Source of the DNA: Diphasiastrum complanatum
Lineage: Eukaryota > Streptophyta > Lycopodiopsida > Lycopodiales > Lycopodiaceae
Direction: 5' to 3'
Assembly (NCBI GenBank): GCA_029204225.1
Contig: CM055096.1
Span: 30,700,557-30,764,556, forward strand
DNA: 64,000 nt
Shown: positions 63,190 through 64,000 of the stretch, one piece after another
Numbering within the stretch: the stretch's first letter is position 1
How the letters are laid out: the number at the start of each line of letters is the position of its first letter
Made by a program: the position numbers and the translations under genes
The notes under the pieces: model-generated
What the model was told of the DNA's origin: nothing
What the model saw: the letters and a program-made list of their open reading frames with translations, nothing else
The model's database searches: none

Positions 63190-64000
63190 TGATCAAGTAT
63201 CAAGACAAAGCAACCATTTGAACTTGTACACTCAGATGTTCATTTCTCATCAACTAAGAGCACATGAGGAGCCAACTACTTTGTCTCTTTTGTAGATGAT
63301 TATACAAGACATTCTTGGATCTATATGTTGTCTTCAAAAGCCATGGTTTATGATGTTTTTCTTACTTTTAAAGCTTATGTAGAGAAGCAGTTTCCTTTCA
63401 AGATAAAAGCTTTAAGAAGTGATAGTGGAGGGGAATACACTTCCAATAAGTTTAAAGACTTTTGTGAGAGAGAGTATTCAAAGAAAGTTCTCTTGTTCAT
63501 ATACTCCTCAGCAAAATGGAGTTGATGAGAGAAAAAATAGAACTTTGTGTGAATGTGCAAAAGCCATTAGGCTGGAAGCTTCTCTGCCTAAAGAATTTTG
63601 GGGAGAGGCAGTTGCATGTGCAAACTATCTTTGTTATAGGCTTCCAAATCTTGCAATAGGAGGAAAGACACCATTTGAGATGTTGTATAAGAAAAAACCT
63701 AAGGTAGATTATCTTAGGATTTTTGCCTGTGTATGCTTTGTGCATGTACCTCTAGAAACTAGGAAGAAGGAAGATCCTAGTGTAGTAAAAGGAATTTTTG
63801 TAGGTTACGCATCTACTAAAAAAGCATACAAGATTTATTTGCTCTCTACTGACAAAAATGTTGCTAGTAGAGATGTGGTCTTCCATGAAGATCAGAAATT
63901 TAACTTGGATGATGTTCAGATCAAAGAGACTCATGCAAGATCAATCATCAACCTTGATGTTGTTCAAGAAGAGGTGAGGCCGAGGCTTGAGGAGGAGCAT
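63190..64000 (+). pseudogene. Copia-15: integrase fragment, runs off the window
   Basis: Plus-strand copy of the Copia-3 family. Starts at IKTKQPFELVHSDVHFSSTK (first catalytic Asp present), a TGA, then FVDDYTRHSWIYMLSSKAMV and LRSDSGGEYTS. A frameshift near 63470 precedes SYTPQQNGVDERKNRTLCEC. It then reads LPKEFWGEAVACANYLCYRL, FEMLYKKKPKVDYLRIFACV, KGIFVGYASTKKAYKIY and SRDVVFHEDQ, to the window end inside the integrase-RT linker. The 5' side is truncated at ~63190. Confidence 0.92.

Overview
This 64 kb window reads as nuclear DNA of a land plant with a large, repeat-rich genome. Almost all recognisable coding sequence belongs to LTR retrotransposons: about fifteen Ty1/copia copies or fragments, three Ty3/gypsy copies or fragments, and two copies of a non-coding LTR element. 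Primer-binding sites match the 3' end of plant initiator tRNA-Met (copia and the non-coding family) or tRNA-Asp (the large gypsy). I found no confident host gene, tRNA, rRNA or CRISPR array, and the sequence alone does not fix the plant lineage. Element names used here (Copia-1 to Copia-15, Gypsy-1 to Gypsy-3, LARD-1, LARD-2) are my labels by position.

Layout. 1-4 kb: AT-rich DNA, a long (AG)n array, decayed Copia-1 (-) and Copia-2 (+), and a gypsy-type PPT/LTR edge. 4.1-10.2 kb: Copia-3 (-), with both LTRs, PBS, PPT and all domains, but broken reading frames. 10.2-15 kb: a gypsy scrap, a ~126-bp satellite and a 5'-truncated Gypsy-2 pol. 15.3-29.5 kb: Gypsy-3 (-), a large element with 5-bp target duplication inserted into a copia RT fragment (Copia-4), and itself carrying Copia-5 (-). 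29.5-33.1 kb: non-coding DNA with small tandem duplications. 33.2-38.2 kb: LARD-1, a complete LTR element with TSD, PBS and PPT but no recognisable gene. 38.6-49.9 kb: Copia-6 (-), Copia-7 (+), LARD-2 with a nested solo LTR of its own family, and Copia-8 (-). 49.9-57.2 kb: Copia-9, -10 and -11 (+), truncated or rearranged. 57.2-64 kb: Copia-12 (-), Copia-13 (+), Copia-14 (-, an LTR plus a pol tail) and Copia-15 (+, cut by the window end).

How it fits together: the window is a nest of insertions. Copia-5 lies in Gypsy-3, which lies in Copia-4. A solo LTR lies in LARD-2. Copia-7 lies in the integrase of Copia-6, Copia-9 in the integrase of Copia-8, and Copia-14 in the integrase of Copia-13. Deletion junctions then fused unrelated elements. 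Every pol I could follow is broken by stops, frameshifts, deletions or loss of catalytic residues. Any mobility today would need proteins from intact copies elsewhere.

The most unusual items are: Gypsy-3, with two tandem retropepsin-like domains and a sense-strand 3' ORF (globular domain, acidic stretch, coiled coil) between integrase and 3' LTR; the LARD family; a palindromic CACACGTGTG motif recurring in LTRs and leaders of several copia copies; and in-frame or tandem rearrangements inside copia genes.
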